Source: an uncultured Ruminiclostridium sp.
Lineage (GTDB): Bacteria; Bacillota; Clostridia; Oscillospirales; Ruminococcaceae
Length of the DNA: 35,677 nucleotides
Assembly: GCA_947629925.1 (NCBI GenBank)
Contig: CANRFO010000023.1
Coordinates: 1 to 35,677 of the forward strand
Direction: 5' to 3'
A program made the position numbers and the translations under genes. Positions 12,854 to 21,584 of this stretch are shown piece by piece (within the stretch, counting starts at the first letter, position 1; every line of letters starts with the position of its first letter). Below the pieces are notes generated by a model, which was not told the DNA's origin, ran no database searches, and saw nothing but the letters and a program-made list of their open reading frames with translations.

Positions 12854-13891
12854 ATGAATACTGATGACTGTCATCGAGATATAAAACCTGTAAAAACAAA
12901 TGATAATTGGATCACGGAATATTTATTTTCCGCAGATAAGAAAAAATTTTTTTCAGATTTCTTTTCAAAAACTGAAAATGCAAAAACTGTTGTTTTGCCC
13001 ACAGAAAATCTTAATAAATATGCTGTTGAAAAATTAAACTGCGATATTGATTATAAAACTTTAAACGAACAATTTGCTGTTTATGCAAAGGAATATGTAA
13101 AAGATAAAGATGTAAAATTTGCTGCGTCTATCGGTCCTTCACAAGTTCAAATCGAGCCGTTCGGCGATATCAGCTTTACTGAGCTTATATCTGCTTACGA
13201 TGAGCAAATAAATATTATTGACCAATATGTTGATGTTTATGTTTTAAAAAATATGCGTTCAATGGCAGATATTCGTGCAGCTCTTATTTCATGCAAAAAA
13301 GCTGATAAGCCTGTATACGTATTTATAGATACTGATGATGACGGATCAACGATCGAATATGAAGTTCCTGCGTTGGGTGCTCTTATAACTGTGCAGGAAA
13401 TGGGGGCAGACGGATTCGGGATAAACTCCCCTGATGAAAAAATATGCTCAGGTATTGAACAGGAGCTGTTACAATACGCAAAAATTCCTGTTATTAAGCA
13501 TTGCACAGAAATATGCGAGCCGTTAAAAAAAATAAAAGATGATTTTTTCATCTTTACACATTACAATAATATATATTTTCTTGAAGCTGACACTACTGAA
13601 ATATCATCTCCAATCAGGTGTCAACCTGAAATGGAGGAAATAATTTCTGATGTTTGCGAAACGTCATGTGATATTTTACGCGTTGAGATCATTTCATCCG
13701 ACGATGCTATTGATTTTGCACGAAACGCTCACATGTCCACTCTGCCTGTAATGTTTTTGTCCGATAATGAAATAGCGCTCAAAATGGCTCTTATGTTGTA
13801 TCAGGGAATCGCAATGATAGACAGTTCCACTATGATCCCGGAAAACATTCTTTCAGATATATGTAAAAAATACGGCGCTGTAATTTATTGA
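12854..13891 (+). CDS. Homocysteine S-methyltransferase-like barrel protein lacking zinc ligands
   Basis: This is 345 residues. ASIGPSQVQIEPFGDISFTE (91-110), VDVYVLKNMRSMADIRAALI, PVYVFIDTDDDGSTIE and ALITVQEMGADGFGINS (176-192) match the homocysteine-methyltransferase (MetH N-domain/BHMT) barrel. In active enzymes GIN is followed by Cys, and a later GGCCG supplies two more zinc ligands. Here the first is S192 and no GGCCG-like motif follows, so methyl transfer to homocysteine is unlikely. The N-terminus is also divergent. It follows argS by 18 bases with GGAGG. A binding or regulatory role is conceivable. It is the second apparently inactivated enzyme homologue in the same operon. Confidence 0.7.
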   Translation: MNTDDCHRDIKPVKTNDNWITEYLFSADKKKFFSDFFSKTENAKTVVLPTENLNKYAVEKLNCDIDYKTLNEQFAVYAKEYVKDKDVKFAASIGPSQVQIEPFGDISFTELISAYDEQINIIDQYVDVYVLKNMRSMADIRAALISCKKADKPVYVFIDTDDDGSTIEYEVPALGALITVQEMGADGFGINSPDEKICSGIEQELLQYAKIPVIKHCTEICEPLKKIKDDFFIFTHYNNIYFLEADTTEISSPIRCQPEMEEIISDVCETSCDILRVEIISSDDAIDFARNAHMSTLPVMFLSDNEIALKMALMLYQGIAMIDSSTMIPENILSDICKKYGAVIY

Positions 13892-13921
13892 AAAATCTTT
13901 ATTATTCAAAGGGGAGATTTT

Positions 13922-14467
13922 ATGCATCTCGAAGAAAAAACACTCACAAGTGATCTTATTTATGACGGAAAAGTGGTTAAGCTGTATAAGGACAACGTGT
14001 TACTGGAAAACGGCTGTAACACATCAAGAGAAGTAATAAAACATCCCGGAGGGGTCTGTGTCGTTCCTCTTACTGAAAAAGATGAAGTTATATTTGTAAC
14101 TCAGTTTCGCTATCCTTCAAAATCGGTGCTGACAGAAATACCTGCAGGTAAGCTTGAATGGGGAGAAGATCATTTTACCTGCGGTAAACGTGAATTAAAA
14201 GAAGAAACAGGCTGTACGGCGGAAAGGTATGATTATCTCGGTTATTTGCTGCCTACCCCTGCATATGATACAGAAGTGATACATATGTACCTTGCAAGGG
14301 GACTTTCTCAATCTGAACAGGATCTTGATGATGATGAATTTCTTGATGTCAGGAAAATCCCCTTTGATAAAGCAATAGAAATGGTTATGAACGGCGAAAT
14401 AACAGACGCCAAAACGCAGCTTGCTCTTCTTAAGACAAAACACCTTCTTGAGGCTGAGCGGAAATAA
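13922..14467 (+). CDS. Nudix hydrolase, ADP-ribose pyrophosphatase type
   Basis: This 181-residue protein has an intact Nudix box: GKLEWGE, seven residues, then RELKEETGC (G-x5-E-x7-RE-U-x-EE-x-G-U). The upstream segments TREVIKHPGGVCVVPLTE and FVTQFRYPSKSVLTEIPAGK match the NudF/YqkG ADP-ribose pyrophosphatase group, which splits ADP-ribose into AMP and ribose-5-phosphate. It is the last gene of the argS operon. It converges on spoVG and overlaps it by 38 bases. An ADP-ribose-clearing enzyme would complement the macrodomain/sirtuin pair elsewhere in the window, but there is no operon link. Confidence 0.92.
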   Translation: MHLEEKTLTSDLIYDGKVVKLYKDNVLLENGCNTSREVIKHPGGVCVVPLTEKDEVIFVTQFRYPSKSVLTEIPAGKLEWGEDHFTCGKRELKEETGCTAERYDYLGYLLPTPAYDTEVIHMYLARGLSQSEQDLDDDEFLDVRKIPFDKAIEMVMNGEITDAKTQLALLKTKHLLEAERK

Positions 14468-14714
14468 ATCCTCTGTAAGCTGAAAGGATTTTATCTTCTA
14501 TCACTTCCCTTGCCTCAGGACTGATAGGGTGAACGATATCCCTAAAATTTCCTGCGTCATCTCTGCGGCTCGGCATCGCGACAAAAAGACGTTCATCTCC
14601 TTGAATTATCTTTATGTCATGAATGGCGATAGCGTCTTCTATTGTCAATGAAACTACTGCACGAAGGCGCGCTTCATTCATAGTTTTTCTTATTCTTACG
14701 TCACTGATTTTCAT
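14430..14714 (-). CDS. spoVG: Septation/sporulation regulator SpoVG
   Basis: This 94-residue protein starts MKISDVRIRKTMNEARLRAV, with DAIAIHDIKIIQGDERLFVA, MPSRRDDAGNFRDIVHPI and SPEAREVIEDKIL, the canonical SpoVG sequence. It is an RNA/DNA-binding regulator acting in asymmetric septation, capsule and other stationary-phase processes. Its 3' end overlaps the Nudix gene in convergent orientation, so antisense transcripts are likely. It has a TATAAT promoter and an inverted repeat upstream, shared with the region leading to murC. Confidence 0.96.
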   Translation of the reverse strand: MKISDVRIRKTMNEARLRAVVSLTIEDAIAIHDIKIIQGDERLFVAMPSRRDDAGNFRDIVHPISPEAREVIEDKILSAYRGFISAQPQEGVLS

Positions 14715-14734
14715 TATTTTGATTTTCCTTTCAT

Positions 14735-14789
14735 ATTATAGTCATAGTTTAAACACAGAAAACAGAATTATTCATGATTGTGAATAATT
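14735..14789 (-). promoter_or_regulatory. spoVG promoter with upstream inverted repeat
   Basis: On the minus strand a TATAAT -10 box (14740-14735) lies 21 bases before the spoVG start; its -35 (GTTTTC) is poor. A perfect 9-bp inverted repeat AATTATTCA/TGAATAATT with a 6-base spacer lies at 14766-14789, just upstream of the -35 and within the murC leader region. A DNA-binding protein acting on spoVG, murC or both is plausible. Confidence 0.5.
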
Positions 14790-14848
14790 GAAATGAAACG
14801 CTCAATACTCAAGCTGATATACCGCATCCAATTAAGGAGAAAAAGCTT

Positions 14849-16225
14849 ATGGAAGATTTTCTGACAGGAAAAAAACATATTCATTTTATAGGAATAGGCG
14901 GAAGCGGTATGTATCCGCTGGCTCAGATACTTCATACAAAGGGATATTATCTTACAGGTTCTGACAATAACGAGACCGAAACGGTGGAGCTTGTACGTAA
15001 AATGGGTATCGAAGTACAAATCGGTCAGAGTGCCGAAAACATAGGCGATGCTGACCTTATTGTTTACACTGCCGCAATAATGGACGACAACCCTGAGCTT
15101 ATTGCAGCAAGACAAAGCGGTGCAGAAGTTATTGAGCGCTCTGTTCTGCTTGGTCTTATAACCGAACATTACAACAATGCAATATGCATATCGGGCACTC
15201 ATGGAAAAACCACCACCACTTCTATGCTGACGCAGATCTTTCTCGCTGAAAATATAGATATTTCTGCTGTGATAGGTGGAAAGCTGAAAGCTATCGGCGG
15301 GAGCGGCATTGCAGGAAAGAGCGATACATTAGTGTGTGAGGCTTGCGAATTTCAGGATCATTTTCTTAATCTCGCCGTTGACGTAGCAGTTATACTCAAT
15401 GTAGATGAAGATCACCTTGACTATTTCAAAAATCTGGATAATATAATAAAATCTTTCCATAAGTTCAGTGAAAATGCAACCAAAGCTGTAATAATAAACG
15501 GCGATGATCAAAATTCAATGAAAGCCGTTGAAGGAATAAGCGGAAAAGATATAATAACTTTCGGAAAAAATGACACAAATGACTGGTACCCTGTCAATAT
15601 TCAGCATATTGAAGCGATGAAAACTTCATTTACAATAATGAACAAAGGAAAAGCTATATGTGACGCAGTAATAAATGTAGCAGGCGAACATAATGTTATA
15701 AATGCAGTTGCGGCAGCATGTACAGCGTTTTATTCAGGAGTATCTGTTGAAGCAATAAAAAAAGGACTTTATGATTTTACAGGTGCGGGAAGGCGCTTTG
15801 AAAAATATGGAGAGTACGGTGGTATAACCGTTGTAGACGATTATGCTCACCACCCTGCTGAAATAAAAGCCACTCTTACAGTAGCAAAATCAATGGATTT
15901 TAAGCGTGTATGGGCTATCCATCAGCCGTTCACTTATTCAAGAACATACGCACTTATGAATGATTTTGCCGAAGTCTTATCCATAGCTGATAAGGTAGTT
16001 CTTTCTGAAATAATGGGAAGCCGCGAAAAAAATACATTTAATGTTTATGCAAAGGATTTATGTGATAAAATTGAAGGTGCGGTGTGGTTCCCAGATTTTG
16101 AACAAATAGCTGATTATGTCGTAAAAAATGCAGAAGCAGGAGATTTGATAATCACAATGAGCTGTGGCGATGTGTATAAAGTTGCGAGAATGATATGTGA
16201 AAAACTGAAAAATAAATTCAACTGA
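14849..16225 (+). CDS. murC: UDP-N-acetylmuramate--L-alanine ligase
   Basis: This 458-residue Mur ligase adds the first residue of the peptidoglycan stem peptide. Motifs: IHFIGIGGSGMYPLAQIL for the UDP-binding N-domain, the ATP loop GTHGKTTTTSM, the FQDHFLNL and DEDHLDYF segments of the central domain, and VVDDYAHHPAEIKATL in the C-domain. Length and all motifs are normal. The ribosome site AAGGAG precedes the ATG. It is a single-gene unit between spoVG and a terminator. Confidence 0.97.
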   Translation: MEDFLTGKKHIHFIGIGGSGMYPLAQILHTKGYYLTGSDNNETETVELVRKMGIEVQIGQSAENIGDADLIVYTAAIMDDNPELIAARQSGAEVIERSVLLGLITEHYNNAICISGTHGKTTTTSMLTQIFLAENIDISAVIGGKLKAIGGSGIAGKSDTLVCEACEFQDHFLNLAVDVAVILNVDEDHLDYFKNLDNIIKSFHKFSENATKAVIINGDDQNSMKAVEGISGKDIITFGKNDTNDWYPVNIQHIEAMKTSFTIMNKGKAICDAVINVAGEHNVINAVAAACTAFYSGVSVEAIKKGLYDFTGAGRRFEKYGEYGGITVVDDYAHHPAEIKATLTVAKSMDFKRVWAIHQPFTYSRTYALMNDFAEVLSIADKVVLSEIMGSREKNTFNVYAKDLCDKIEGAVWFPDFEQIADYVVKNAEAGDLIITMSCGDVYKVARMICEKLKNKFN

Positions 16226-16234
16226 TTTTAAATA

Positions 16235-16270
16235 AAAATTCCCCTGCTCTCTTAAAGCAGAGGAATTTTT
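16235..16270. terminator. Bidirectional terminator between murC and the glycosylase gene
   Basis: AAAATTCCCCTGCT pairs with AGCAGAGGAATTTT (one mismatch) around a short loop. T runs lie on both strands, serving murC from the left and the minus-strand glycosylase gene from the right. Confidence 0.9.
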
Positions 16271-16792
16271 TTATTTTGATATTCCGATTATAAATCTCCA
16301 TGGCTTATTTTTCCATTCTTCACCTGCATAATCTATTCCTACTCTGGGTGCAGTGAAAATATCAAAATTTTTACCGTCGTCCTCTATCCAAAGTTCTGCA
16401 TTATCACATATAGACAATCCGTTAAATCGCTTATCCACACCTAATGCTTTTGTCAGTCTGGCAGGACCGTTGAAATTTTCTCCTGCTCTGAGCAAAACAC
16501 CCTCAGGATGTCCCTCTTCTCCTGTTATGACGTTCATAAGCCAATGCATACCGTAACACAAATATACATAAATTATTCCTGATCTTCCGTAAAGAAGCTC
16601 TGTTCTCGGAGTTCTCCCTTTTGAAGCGTGGCAGCCCTTGTCTTCATCTCCGCAATACGCTTCCGTTTCGGTTATGCGGATCTTCCTTACTTCCCCGTTT
16701 TCAAATTTTCGTACTACGATTTTCCCTGCCAACTCTCTTGCAACGATCAATGCATCCCTATGGAAAAAATCTTCGCCCAGCTTTTCCGACAA
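16271..16792 (-). CDS. DNA-3-methyladenine glycosylase (AAG/MPG type)
   Basis: This 173-residue protein has ITETEAYCGDEDKGCHASKG (39-58) with the catalytic Glu region, RTELLYGRSGIIYVYLCYGM and HWLMNVITG, GPARLTKALGV and APRVGIDYAG. These are the motifs of the alkyladenine glycosylase family, which removes 3-methyladenine, 7-methylguanine and hypoxanthine from DNA. It is slightly short compared with the usual 190-200 residues but has the full core. The start codon is TTG at 16792, preceded by GGGAAGTGATGGG; no in-frame ATG is available nearby. It follows the AAA ATPase gene by 14 bases. Confidence 0.93.
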   Translation of the reverse strand: MSEKLGEDFFHRDALIVARELAGKIVVRKFENGEVRKIRITETEAYCGDEDKGCHASKGRTPRTELLYGRSGIIYVYLCYGMHWLMNVITGEEGHPEGVLLRAGENFNGPARLTKALGVDKRFNGLSICDNAELWIEDDGKNFDIFTAPRVGIDYAGEEWKNKPWRFIIGISK

Positions 16793-16806
16793 AACCCATC
16801 ACTTCC

Positions 16807-17667
16807 CTATTTTTCAAACTCATTCATATGAAACTTAAAGAAATCATAATATGCTCTTACATTTTCAAGCTCGGTCCAATTTCTTTTTCTTACTGGTACA
16901 CTGTCAAAATCATATATTTCAGCATTTTTTGCAGCCAGCAAAAAAGGAGAATGAGTAGAAATAATAAACTGACATCCGAGTTTTGACGCCGAAGTTTCTA
17001 TCAATTCAAGAAGAGACAACTGCCTTTGAGGCGACATACTGTTTTCAGGCTCATCCAAAAGGTACAACCCGTTTTCAACTATTTTATCGAAAAAATAATT
17101 ATATGCGCTTTCACCATTGGAATATTCACGTATATTTCCAGCCATATTTTTCCTTACATATTGCGACATTGACTTACTTTGAGCCATATTTACCTTTACC
17201 AGCATTTCAAAGTCGTCCATAGACCGCATTTGAAAACTGCTGTGTTTCAGTTCTCTGTATTCGTCGAACATTTGTTCTCTTCTGTTATCTATCCTTCTAT
17301 TTTTGTCCCTTATACTCAGAACATATTCAAAAATATCATCACTTGTTATTATACAACTATTTTCAGGTACAGATGTGTTAAGTTCATACTTGCACATATG
17401 GACATAATTTTCAAAAAAGTTGCTGCGATTATATAAAGTTTCCCTTTTAAGCGAAAGCGTTTCTGCTATTATATTAAGAGCGGTTGTTTTCCCGCTCCCG
17501 TTACCGCCGTATAAAAAAGTAATATGATCAAAGGATAACTCAGTAATATTCTTTTGCGATAAAATGCCAAAAGGATAATATGTATCAAAACAAGTTCTTC
17601 GTTCTGAAAAAAATAAATCGCTTTCCCTTTCTCTGTCAGGAAAATAAAATGATGAAAGATAAACCAT
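16807..17667 (-). CDS. AAA-family (ABC-type) ATPase of unknown role
   Basis: This 286-residue protein has Walker A GGNGSGKTT (54-62), the signature-like YSNGESAYNYFF, Walker B LYLLDEPENSMS and the switch STHSPFLLA. This is the compact SMC/RecF-like ATPase architecture without a long coiled coil or a TOPRIM domain. The N-terminus carries TELSFDHITFLYGGNG. Such proteins occur alone or with nucleases in defence and repair. Here the neighbours are a GGDEF gene upstream (18 bases) and a DNA glycosylase downstream (14 bases), so a repair connection is possible but unproven. Confidence 0.85.
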   Translation of the reverse strand: MVYLSSFYFPDRERESDLFFSERRTCFDTYYPFGILSQKNITELSFDHITFLYGGNGSGKTTALNIIAETLSLKRETLYNRSNFFENYVHMCKYELNTSVPENSCIITSDDIFEYVLSIRDKNRRIDNRREQMFDEYRELKHSSFQMRSMDDFEMLVKVNMAQSKSMSQYVRKNMAGNIREYSNGESAYNYFFDKIVENGLYLLDEPENSMSPQRQLSLLELIETSASKLGCQFIISTHSPFLLAAKNAEIYDFDSVPVRKRNWTELENVRAYYDFFKFHMNEFEK

Positions 17668-17685
17668 ATTTGCACCTTTTAACGT

Positions 17686-18885
17686 CTATCTCGCTTTAAA
17701 TACATTTCCCATATATCCTACGCAGTTTTTGCCGTTATTTTTGGCAAGTGAAAGGCTGTCTTCCGCTTCATTGAAAAGCTTTGTGTAATCCGTAAAATCG
17801 TCTTCAATTATAGATGAAATTCCCACAGTTATTGTAACAGGCTTACCGTCTCTAAAGGGCAAGGCCATTGTTTCAACGCTTTTTCTTATCTGCTCGGCAA
17901 AATACACCAAATCGTATTCTGATATATCCTGTACTATTATTACGAACTCATCACCACTCAGACGGGAAATAATGTCGGTTTTGGATTTTGCTATTATACG
18001 GACACAGTTGCAAACATTGTAAAGACATTCGTCGCTTTGCGTATCTGTATAAATGTGATTATATTGCCTGAAATCATCAATATCAAAAAATATTGCCGCT
18101 ATATTTTTATCTGTACCGCGGTCTATAATATCCATAAGTCTTCTTATCAGACCTTTTTTATTTAAAAGTCCTGTAAGAGAATCTTTTTCATTTATCTGAC
18201 GGCAGCGTTCATTTGCCGTATTAAGCTGACGATCGCTTATAAAAATACAGCAATATGAGCTGTAAACTAATGTTGAGATCATAAAATATGCTGCTGTAAA
18301 TGCAACAGAAATCATAAGTATGTAAAAATCAATGCCGAAAATAACTCCGATAACAATATTTAAAAGTGAAAACGGTATAATAAAAACTATCGACTTTTTG
18401 ATATCGAATAAAGGGAAAACAGTCATTGTTATAAGGTATAAATAAAACCTGTACGGAAATACATTTATTGAAAAATCAGAAATACACAGCAATAACATTC
18501 CGACAGAAAAAACAGACCAGAATATCATTACATATCTATCCTGCTTTTTTATATCGGATTTTTTATTTCGATATTCACGAAAAACCATTATAGCAGTGAA
18601 ACTGCACCCAAAAAGGATCACCAAAACACCCAGTAAAGAAATAATTCCTGCTGCCAAAGAGGAAAGATTCATATTTATAAGTATAAAAACAGCAGATACA
18701 ATTGCGATCACAGCAATCGGAACAGACAATGATATTATCCTTTTACTGTTTGCAGCACAAAGATTTTGCTGAAGAAGTGTTTTAGATAATGGATCCTCTG
18801 ACTCAAATTCTTTAATTTTTGATCCCGTAACATGTCTTCCGTAATCGGAAACAACACTTTTTAAAATTTTAAAAAACTCCGACAA
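17686..18885 (-). CDS. Membrane-bound GGDEF protein, putative diguanylate cyclase
   Basis: With a TTG start this is 399 residues: an N-terminal soluble segment of about 45 residues, six or so membrane helices grouped in pairs, and a GGDEF domain (NEKDSLTGLLNKKG, AIFFDIDDFRQYN, RLSGDEFVII, VTITVGISS). The signature is SGDEF, a variant often found in active cyclases; there is no clear upstream RxxD inhibitory site. The start at 18885 is chosen because AGAGGG lies eight bases before the TTG. An in-frame ATG at 18963 would overlap rnfB by 62 bases and has no ribosome site. It follows rnfB by 16 bases and is likely read from the rnf transcript. Confidence 0.85.
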   Translation of the reverse strand: MSEFFKILKSVVSDYGRHVTGSKIKEFESEDPLSKTLLQQNLCAANSKRIISLSVPIAVIAIVSAVFILINMNLSSLAAGIISLLGVLVILFGCSFTAIMVFREYRNKKSDIKKQDRYVMIFWSVFSVGMLLLCISDFSINVFPYRFYLYLITMTVFPLFDIKKSIVFIIPFSLLNIVIGVIFGIDFYILMISVAFTAAYFMISTLVYSSYCCIFISDRQLNTANERCRQINEKDSLTGLLNKKGLIRRLMDIIDRGTDKNIAAIFFDIDDFRQYNHIYTDTQSDECLYNVCNCVRIIAKSKTDIISRLSGDEFVIIVQDISEYDLVYFAEQIRKSVETMALPFRDGKPVTITVGISSIIEDDFTDYTKLFNEAEDSLSLAKNNGKNCVGYMGNVFKAR

Positions 18886-18901
18886 TTCAACTTCCCTCTT
18901 T

Positions 18902-19699
18902 TTAACTGCATTTTGCAAGTATTTCAACACATTTTGCAGGACACGCTTCGGCACATATTCCACAGCCTACACACTTGTTGTAATCTATTTCAGCATGATT
19001 ATTATTGATCGTAACAGCACCTTGAGGGCATTTTTTTGTGCATATTCCGCAGCCTATGCAGCCGTTCTTGCATGCTGCACGTGTTATTTTTCCTATATCC
19101 TGTGATGAGCAGCGTACTGCAACAGTAGAAGATATTTTTCTGAGTGAAATAAGATGGTTAGGACATGTTTTGACGCACTTGCCGCAACCGCCGCATTTAT
19201 GAGGATTTACTACTGCGACTCCGTTTACGATCTCAATAGCGTCATTATCGCATACGGATATGCAATCTCCAAATCCGATACAGCCAAATGAGCAGTTTCC
19301 TTTTCCGTTATAAAATTTTTCAGCAGCTATACAACGTTTTGAACCGACGTAAATGTATTTATCCTCAGTTGCTCCCTGACAACCGTTACAATGTACATAT
19401 GCAACAAGAGGTTCAGCTTCTTCGACAGCTACTCCGAGAATGCTGCTTATTTTTTTATTCACTTCAAGTCCGCCGGGAGAACATTGATTTGGTTTTGCTT
19501 CACCTTTTGCTATGGCTTCAGCGTAAGCCTCACAGCCTGCAAAACCACAGCCGCCGCAATTTGCCCCGGGAAGTGCGTCAATTATCTTTTCAACGGTTTC
19601 GTCTGTTTCCACAAAAAAGAGTTTGCCTGCTATCGTAAGCAATCCCCCGGCCACAGCACCGATGATAAGAAAAAACAATATGCTTAATACGATCTCCAT
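18902..19699 (-). CDS. rnfB: Rnf complex subunit RnfB, multi-cluster ferredoxin subunit
   Basis: This is 265 residues: one N-terminal membrane helix, the [4Fe-4S] domain ANCGGCGFAGCEAYAEAIA (46-64), a central CxxC region, and several ferredoxin motifs: CGGCGKCVKTCP, CIGCGICTKKCP and CVGCGICAEACP. RnfB is the likely entry point for electrons from reduced ferredoxin in the membrane ferredoxin:NAD+ oxidoreductase. It is last in the rnfCDGEAB order typical of Clostridia and is followed closely by the GGDEF gene. Confidence 0.96.
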   Translation of the reverse strand: MEIVLSILFFLIIGAVAGGLLTIAGKLFFVETDETVEKIIDALPGANCGGCGFAGCEAYAEAIAKGEAKPNQCSPGGLEVNKKISSILGVAVEEAEPLVAYVHCNGCQGATEDKYIYVGSKRCIAAEKFYNGKGNCSFGCIGFGDCISVCDNDAIEIVNGVAVVNPHKCGGCGKCVKTCPNHLISLRKISSTVAVRCSSQDIGKITRAACKNGCIGCGICTKKCPQGAVTINNNHAEIDYNKCVGCGICAEACPAKCVEILAKCS

Positions 19700-19700
19700 T

Positions 19701-20303
19701 TTATCCTCCGAAAATATTATCTACTATACCGCCAAAGCCGATGAATGCAAGAGAAACGATCGACGCCGCCATAAGAGTTATGGGAGTTCCCTGTAAAGCC
19801 TTCGGTATATTGCAGCGTTCGATCCTGCCTCTGACTCCTGAAAAAATAAGCATTACGAGCAAGAATCCTATTCCTGCGCTTAAAGCGTTTACAATAGAAT
19901 CGCCGAAATTATATTCATTGTCTATATTAAGTATAGTGACACCCAAAACCGCACAGTTAGTAGTAATAAGAGGCAGATATACGCCGAGAGCTTTATAAAG
20001 CGGAGGTATATATTTTTTCATAGCCATCTCTACAAGCTGAACAAGCAGCGCAATAATAAGAATAAACGCCACTGTCTGCATATATTCGATCTTAAGCGGT
20101 ACAAGTACGCCGTAATATATCGGATATGTAGCTACGGTAGCAAATACCATTACGAATGTTACGGCAATTCCCATTCCGAGAGAGCTTTTTGTCTGCTTTG
20201 AGACTCCTAGAAACGGACAAATGCCCAGAAATTTACTGAGTACAAAGTTTTCAGTTAGAATGCCTGTCAATAAAATTACAACAACATTTTTGAAAATATC
20301 CAT
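19701..20303 (-). CDS. rnfA: Rnf complex membrane subunit RnfA
   Basis: This is 200 residues with six membrane helices. LLTGILTENFVLSKFLGICP (16-35) and the inverted homologous half ending GIGFLLVMLIFSGVRGRIER match RnfA, with the conserved Cys residues (C29, and C117 in TTNCAVLGV) that hold the intramembrane [2Fe-2S] cluster with RnfE. It is one base from rnfB. Confidence 0.96.
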   Translation of the reverse strand: MDIFKNVVVILLTGILTENFVLSKFLGICPFLGVSKQTKSSLGMGIAVTFVMVFATVATYPIYYGVLVPLKIEYMQTVAFILIIALLVQLVEMAMKKYIPPLYKALGVYLPLITTNCAVLGVTILNIDNEYNFGDSIVNALSAGIGFLLVMLIFSGVRGRIERCNIPKALQGTPITLMAASIVSLAFIGFGGIVDNIFGG

Positions 20304-20329
20304 TATATCAACAAACTCCTATTAAGTAA

Positions 20330-21001
20330 TTATGCTTTTTCATCAGCCGCCTCATCAGGCGCAAATTTGCATGCTTCCCTGTTTGGGCATGATGTACATG
20401 TGATGTCCTTCGGTTTTCTTTTGGTTATTTTTCCTACAATAGCTATTATAACACCAAGGGAGAAAAATCCGCCTGCGGGTAGGATGAATATTGTCATGGG
20501 TTCAATAATGTCAGGCATAAGCTGAATACCAAACCATGTTCCTGAACCCAATATTTCTCTGAATGAACCGACAACAAGCAAAGAAAGAGTAAAACCTATG
20601 CCCATTCCGAGTCCATCGAGGATAGACGGTATGACCTTGTTTTTGCAGGCAAACATCTCTGCTCTTCCCAAAATAATGCAATTTACTGTAATCAAACTGA
20701 GAAAGAGCCCTAAAGCGTCATACAATGACGGGATAAATTTCTGCAACAGCATACCTACCAATGTAACAAACCCTGAAATGATAACAATAAAGCTTGGCAG
20801 TCGAACCTGCGGAGGAATAACTTTCTTCAAAAGTGAGATCGCCATATTTGAACATACAAGAACAAATGTGGTGGCAAGGCCCATTCCCAAACCGTTTTCT
20901 GCCATGGTAGTAACAGCGAGGGTAGGACACATACCGAGAAGCATTACTAAATTCGGATTTTCTTTAAGTATGCCTTTGGTAAATTCATTTAAATAACTCA
21001 T
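20330..21001 (-). CDS. rnfE: Rnf complex membrane subunit RnfE
   Basis: This 223-residue protein begins MSYLNEFTKGILKENP, has LLGMCPTLAVTTMAENGLGM and LITVNCIILGRAEMFACKN, the RnfE/NqrD pattern with two conserved Cys facing RnfA, and at least six membrane helices. The C-terminus has an extra Cys pair in CTSCPNREACKF. The start at 21001 is preferred over the longer frame to 21058 because GGGGAGG lies seven bases upstream. Confidence 0.95.
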   Translation of the reverse strand: MSYLNEFTKGILKENPNLVMLLGMCPTLAVTTMAENGLGMGLATTFVLVCSNMAISLLKKVIPPQVRLPSFIVIISGFVTLVGMLLQKFIPSLYDALGLFLSLITVNCIILGRAEMFACKNKVIPSILDGLGMGIGFTLSLLVVGSFREILGSGTWFGIQLMPDIIEPMTIFILPAGGFFSLGVIIAIVGKITKRKPKDITCTSCPNREACKFAPDEAADEKA

Positions 21002-21017
21002 AATAATGCCTCCCCTC

Positions 21018-21584
21018 TTAATTCTGTATGCCCAGTTCAGGATAAACCGATAAAGCAATATTTATCGCTTCTGTAACACCTGTTGAAGAATATGTTGCAC
21101 CTGTTACTGCCTGAACTTCATTATCAGCAGACGGTGCATGCTTCACAAGTTCAACTTCTTCTGTTTTTCCCGAATACTGAAGCAGAAAATCTTTGTTTTG
21201 AACCTTTGTACCCAATCCCGGAGTTTCGCCGAGCGAAACAACGCTTATTGCTTTTATGCTTCCGTCACCATTCATTGTGATAAGAACGTCAATTCCTTTT
21301 TTTGAATATCCGTTGGTAATTATTTCAAATGAAATCGTTCCATCGGATTTTTTTATCATCTTTTCAATATTTTCAGGCTTATCTATTGCATATCCTTCCG
21401 CTTTCCAATCGCTGACGATTTCAAACTCTCCTTCACCCATTGCTTCAATACAAGCGGACATAAGCTTATCTGTTATCATATTTGAAGTATCAACATATGT
21501 AAATGCATGTGTAACTATAAGAAGAAGTGAAATGATAGTAGTAATTGCAGTAAGCACTATAACAGGCTTTAATTTGTTGATCAT
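21018..21584 (-). CDS. rnfG: Rnf complex flavoprotein subunit RnfG
   Basis: This is 188 residues with one N-terminal membrane helix and an FMN-binding domain facing outside. VTGATYSSTGVTEAI carries the SGAT-like motif whose Thr receives covalent FMN, and SLGETPGLGTKVQNKDF matches the family. The start ATG overlaps the rnfD stop (ATGA), so translation is coupled. Confidence 0.95.
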   Translation of the reverse strand: MINKLKPVIVLTAITTIISLLLIVTHAFTYVDTSNMITDKLMSACIEAMGEGEFEIVSDWKAEGYAIDKPENIEKMIKKSDGTISFEIITNGYSKKGIDVLITMNGDGSIKAISVVSLGETPGLGTKVQNKDFLLQYSGKTEEVELVKHAPSADNEVQAVTGATYSSTGVTEAINIALSVYPELGIQN

